From the NCBI GenBank assembly GCA_937889655.1, contig CALBZG010000090.1, forward strand, positions 1 through 8,987: a stretch of DNA of 8,987 nucleotides, given 5' to 3'. Below the pieces are notes generated by a model. That model did no database searches. It was not told where the DNA came from and saw only the letters and a program-made list of their open reading frames with translations. The position numbers and the translations under genes are program-made. The stretch comes from an uncultured Clostridia bacterium (GTDB taxonomy: Bacteria; Bacillota; Clostridia; Peptostreptococcales; Anaerovoracaceae). Shown here piece after piece: positions 6,771 to 8,987 of this stretch (position 1 is the stretch's first letter; every line of letters begins with the position of its first letter).

Positions 6771-8213
6771 ATGTTTGAAAAAATAAATTATACTATGTTG
6801 ACAGACTTCTATGAACTGACGATGGCAAATGGTTATTTTGAAACAGGCATTTCCGAAGACATCGCTTATTTCGATATGTTCTTCAGAAAGATCCCCGATG
6901 GCGGCGGATTCGCCATCATGGCTGGCGTCGAGCAGCTTGTCCAGTATATGAAGAATCTCAAATTTACGGAAGATGATATAACGTTCCTTCACAATAAAGG
7001 TATTTTTGACGAGCGATTTCTTGAATACCTGAGGAATTTCAAATTTGTATGCGATGTGTGGGCAGTTCCTGAAGGAACGCCTATTTTCCCGGATGAACCA
7101 CTGGTGACGGTCAGAGGACCGGTCATACAGGCGCAGTTTGTAGAAACGATGATTTTGCTTCTCATTAACCATCAGAGCCTCATAGCAACGAAGGCAAACC
7201 GGATCGTCCGGGCGGCAAAGGGCAGGGATGTAATGGAGTTCGGTACAAGACGGGCCCATGGACCCTCGGCGGCAGTATACGGAGCCAGAGCGGCATATAT
7301 CGGAGGATGCATGGGGACAGCCTGCACTATATCAGATAGGGATCACGGGATCGGAACCTTGGGGACTATGGCTCACAGCTGGGTCCAGATGTATCCCGAC
7401 GAATATGAAGCCTTCAAAAAATATGCCCAAATCTACCCTGAAAATTGCGTGTTGCTGGTAGATACCTATAATGTTCTGAAGAGCGGAGTTCCGGCAGCAA
7501 TCAAAGTCTTTCATGAACTCAAGCCGCAGCGTATGGGTATCCGGATCGACAGCGGTGACGTGACATACCTCACAAAAAATGCGAGAAAAATGCTGGATGA
7601 AGCTGGACTCCGGGATTGCAAGATCGTTGTTTCAAATTCGCTGGACGAATATCTGATCCGGGACGTCATACACGAGGGCGCCTGCATCGATTCCTTCGGC
7701 GTTGGTGAAAGACTGATAACCGCTCGTTCAGAGCCGGTTTTCGGCGGGGTATACAAGCTTTCAGCCCTGGAAAAAGAAGGTGTGATGATCCCGAAGATGA
7801 AAATCTCTGAAAATGTTGAAAAGATAACAAACCCAGGCTTTAAATCTCTTTACAGACTATACAATAAGGATACCAACAGGTGCCTGGCGGATCTGATCAC
7901 GCTGGATGAAGAAAAACCGCCGCAAGGGGAACCGTTTGAAATATTCGACCCGGAAGCTCCTTGGAAAAGAAAGGTGCTGACCAACTATTATGCCAAGAAC
8001 CTCAGGGTGCAATTATTTAAAGGAGGAGAGTGCGTTTACGATTTGCCGGATATAGACGAAATAAGGAACTACTGCATGGAGCAGGTTGGAGCCCTCTGGG
8101 ATGAAATGCTGCGATTTGAAAATCCGCAGGACTACTATGTGGATCTGTCACAGAAGCTTTATGACCTGAAGCAGCAGCTGGTCCTTGAACTTTCCGGCCA
8201 TACGGGCGCATAG
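6771..8213 (+). CDS. pncB: Nicotinate phosphoribosyltransferase
   Basis: Joins nicotinate to PRPP to make nicotinate mononucleotide, the entry step of the Preiss-Handler route to NAD; ATP drives the reaction through a phosphohistidine. Counting from the ATG at 6771 (480 residues), the motifs are TDFYELTM (11-18), DMFFRK (35-40), EFGTRRAHG (156-164), GTMAHSW (198-204) whose His202 aligns with the phosphorylated His of the enterobacterial enzyme, DTYN (231-234), RIDSGDV (258-264), SNSLDE (288-293) and SFGVG (308-312). The frame also opens upstream at TTG codons 6723, 6732 and 6738. I prefer the ATG because homologues begin only a few residues before the TDLYELTM motif, although the ribosome binding site is weak (AAAGG at 6754-6758, 12 nt away). 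An MFS gene follows after 6 bp, so cotranscription is likely. Confidence 0.95.
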   Translation: MFEKINYTMLTDFYELTMANGYFETGISEDIAYFDMFFRKIPDGGGFAIMAGVEQLVQYMKNLKFTEDDITFLHNKGIFDERFLEYLRNFKFVCDVWAVPEGTPIFPDEPLVTVRGPVIQAQFVETMILLLINHQSLIATKANRIVRAAKGRDVMEFGTRRAHGPSAAVYGARAAYIGGCMGTACTISDRDHGIGTLGTMAHSWVQMYPDEYEAFKKYAQIYPENCVLLVDTYNVLKSGVPAAIKVFHELKPQRMGIRIDSGDVTYLTKNARKMLDEAGLRDCKIVVSNSLDEYLIRDVIHEGACIDSFGVGERLITARSEPVFGGVYKLSALEKEGVMIPKMKISENVEKITNPGFKSLYRLYNKDTNRCLADLITLDEEKPPQGEPFEIFDPEAPWKRKVLTNYYAKNLRVQLFKGGECVYDLPDIDEIRNYCMEQVGALWDEMLRFENPQDYYVDLSQKLYDLKQQLVLELSGHTGA

Positions 8214-8219
8214 AAGGAC

Positions 8220-8967
8220 ATGACCAGAAGCCAGAAATCCATTATGTTCGTGACCATGGTCACTACTTTTTCCACCACATTTATGGGGAGTTCCCTCAAC
8301 CTGTCCATCCCGGCCATAGGGGCTGAATTCGATGTTAGCGCCGGCTTTCTGGGGTGGGTGATCACGGCCTATATGCTAACAGTGGCCGCATTCTCGGTGC
8401 CGTTCGGAAGACTTGCCGACATCGTGGGCAGGAAGAAGATATTCATGCCCGGAGTCGTCATATTTTCTGTGTCTTCTCTGCTTTGTGCTTTCTCATGGAA
8501 TATCTGGTTCATGATAGGTCTAAGGGTGATCCAGGGTCTCTCCGGGTCTATGATCTACAGCACCAATATCCCTTTTTTGATCAATGCTTTCGAACCCGGC
8601 CGGCGCGGCAGGGTTTTGGGATTCAATTCTTTTGCGACATATCTGGGGCTGTCCCTGGGGCCGGTCATCGGCGGCCTGCTGAATTACTATGCGGGCTGGA
8701 GGTCGATTTTTATTGTTACTTTCGCCATCGGGATCACGGCCTTTATTGTTGCCATCAATTCGTTGCCGGCAGATCCCAAGAGAGGAGTGGAGCAGATATC
8801 TTCAGCGGATGCCGCCGACGTGCCGGGCAATCTGCTTTATATCGTCACCATCGGGATGACTATTTTCGGCCTCACTATGATGGCAGATATCGAAGAGGCG
8901 GTTTATATTGCATCTATTGGAGTTGTAGCCTTCGGGCTGTTCGTTTTCCGGGAGCTGCACACCAATC
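8220..8967 (+). CDS. MFS transporter, N-terminal part only (cut by contig end)
   Basis: About 249 genuine residues of a hydrophobic major facilitator superfamily protein, enough for the first six helices and probably part of the next. Visible family motifs are motif A GRLADIVGRKK (63-73) between helices 2 and 3, Arg102 in LRVIQGLSGSM in helix 4, and motif C GLSLGPVIGGLL (143-154) in helix 5, which is typical of proton-driven antiporters. The pattern suggests the 14-helix DHA2 (EmrB/QacA-like) drug exporter group, but the acidic LDxTIVNVALP-type residue of helix 1 is replaced (SSLNLSIPAI, 24-33). The substrate is unknown. The start lies 6 bp after the pncB stop in the same frame. AAGGA (8214-8218) sits only 1 nt from the ATG, so Met9 or Met13 could be the true start. 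The reading frame continues to the window edge, but its last residues come from adapter sequence. Confidence 0.85.
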
Positions 8968-8987
8968 AGATCGGAAGAGCACACGTC
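8968..8987 (+). other. Illumina TruSeq adapter remnant at the contig end (artefact)
   Basis: The last 20 bases begin AGATCGGAAGAGC and continue ACACGTC, an exact match to the start of the Illumina TruSeq read 1 adapter including the A-tail junction. Reading them as protein gives the terminal residues IGRAHV on the plus strand and an N-terminal MCSSDL on the minus strand (starting at 8984), both recognisable signatures of adapter contamination. This stretch should be trimmed; genomic sequence ends at about 8967. Confidence 0.97.

Noticed and set aside
8802..8984. Minus-strand reading frame of 60 codons beginning MCSSDL at the right edge
   Set aside because: Its first residues are translated from the adapter and the rest is antisense to the MFS gene, which has clear family motifs.

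Overview
The window looks like the right-hand end of a contig from a mid-GC anaerobic Bacillota, probably class Clostridia. This rests on the clostridial-type citrate synthase, the uvrB-uvrA gene pair, the AGGAG-type ribosome binding sites and the sigma-A-like promoters. No finer taxonomic placement is supported.

Layout. (1) 8-1435, minus strand: a citrate synthase gene with its own promoter, complete down to its stop codon near the left edge. (2) 1436-1704: a 269-bp divergent intergenic region holding a good extended -10 promoter for citrate synthase, a small palindrome upstream of it, and a likely extended -10 promoter for uvrB. (3) 1705-6641, plus strand: uvrB and uvrA, the damage-recognition half of nucleotide excision repair, separated by a 110-bp gap that carries a tandem 15-bp duplication. 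uvrC is not in the window. (4) 6642-6770: a short gap with a possible weak terminator overlapping the end of uvrA and a strong predicted promoter. (5) 6771-8213, plus strand: nicotinate phosphoribosyltransferase (pncB), the first step of NAD synthesis from nicotinate. (6) 8220 to the right edge: the first half of a major facilitator superfamily (MFS) transporter, beginning 6 bp after the pncB stop and probably cotranscribed with it.

The last 20 bases (8968-8987) match the Illumina TruSeq read-through adapter. They are sequencing artefact, not genome, so the true sequence ends at about 8967 and the last residues of the transporter reading frame are not biological.

Functionally there are three units: central carbon metabolism (citrate synthase), DNA repair (UvrBA) and niacin salvage with possible associated transport (PncB plus the MFS protein). 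I see no mobile element, CRISPR array, RNA gene or clearly new system. The points worth a second look are the adapter, the intergenic tandem repeat, a 9-bp sequence shared by the citrate synthase and pncB promoter regions, and a few unusual residues in UvrB, UvrA and citrate synthase.
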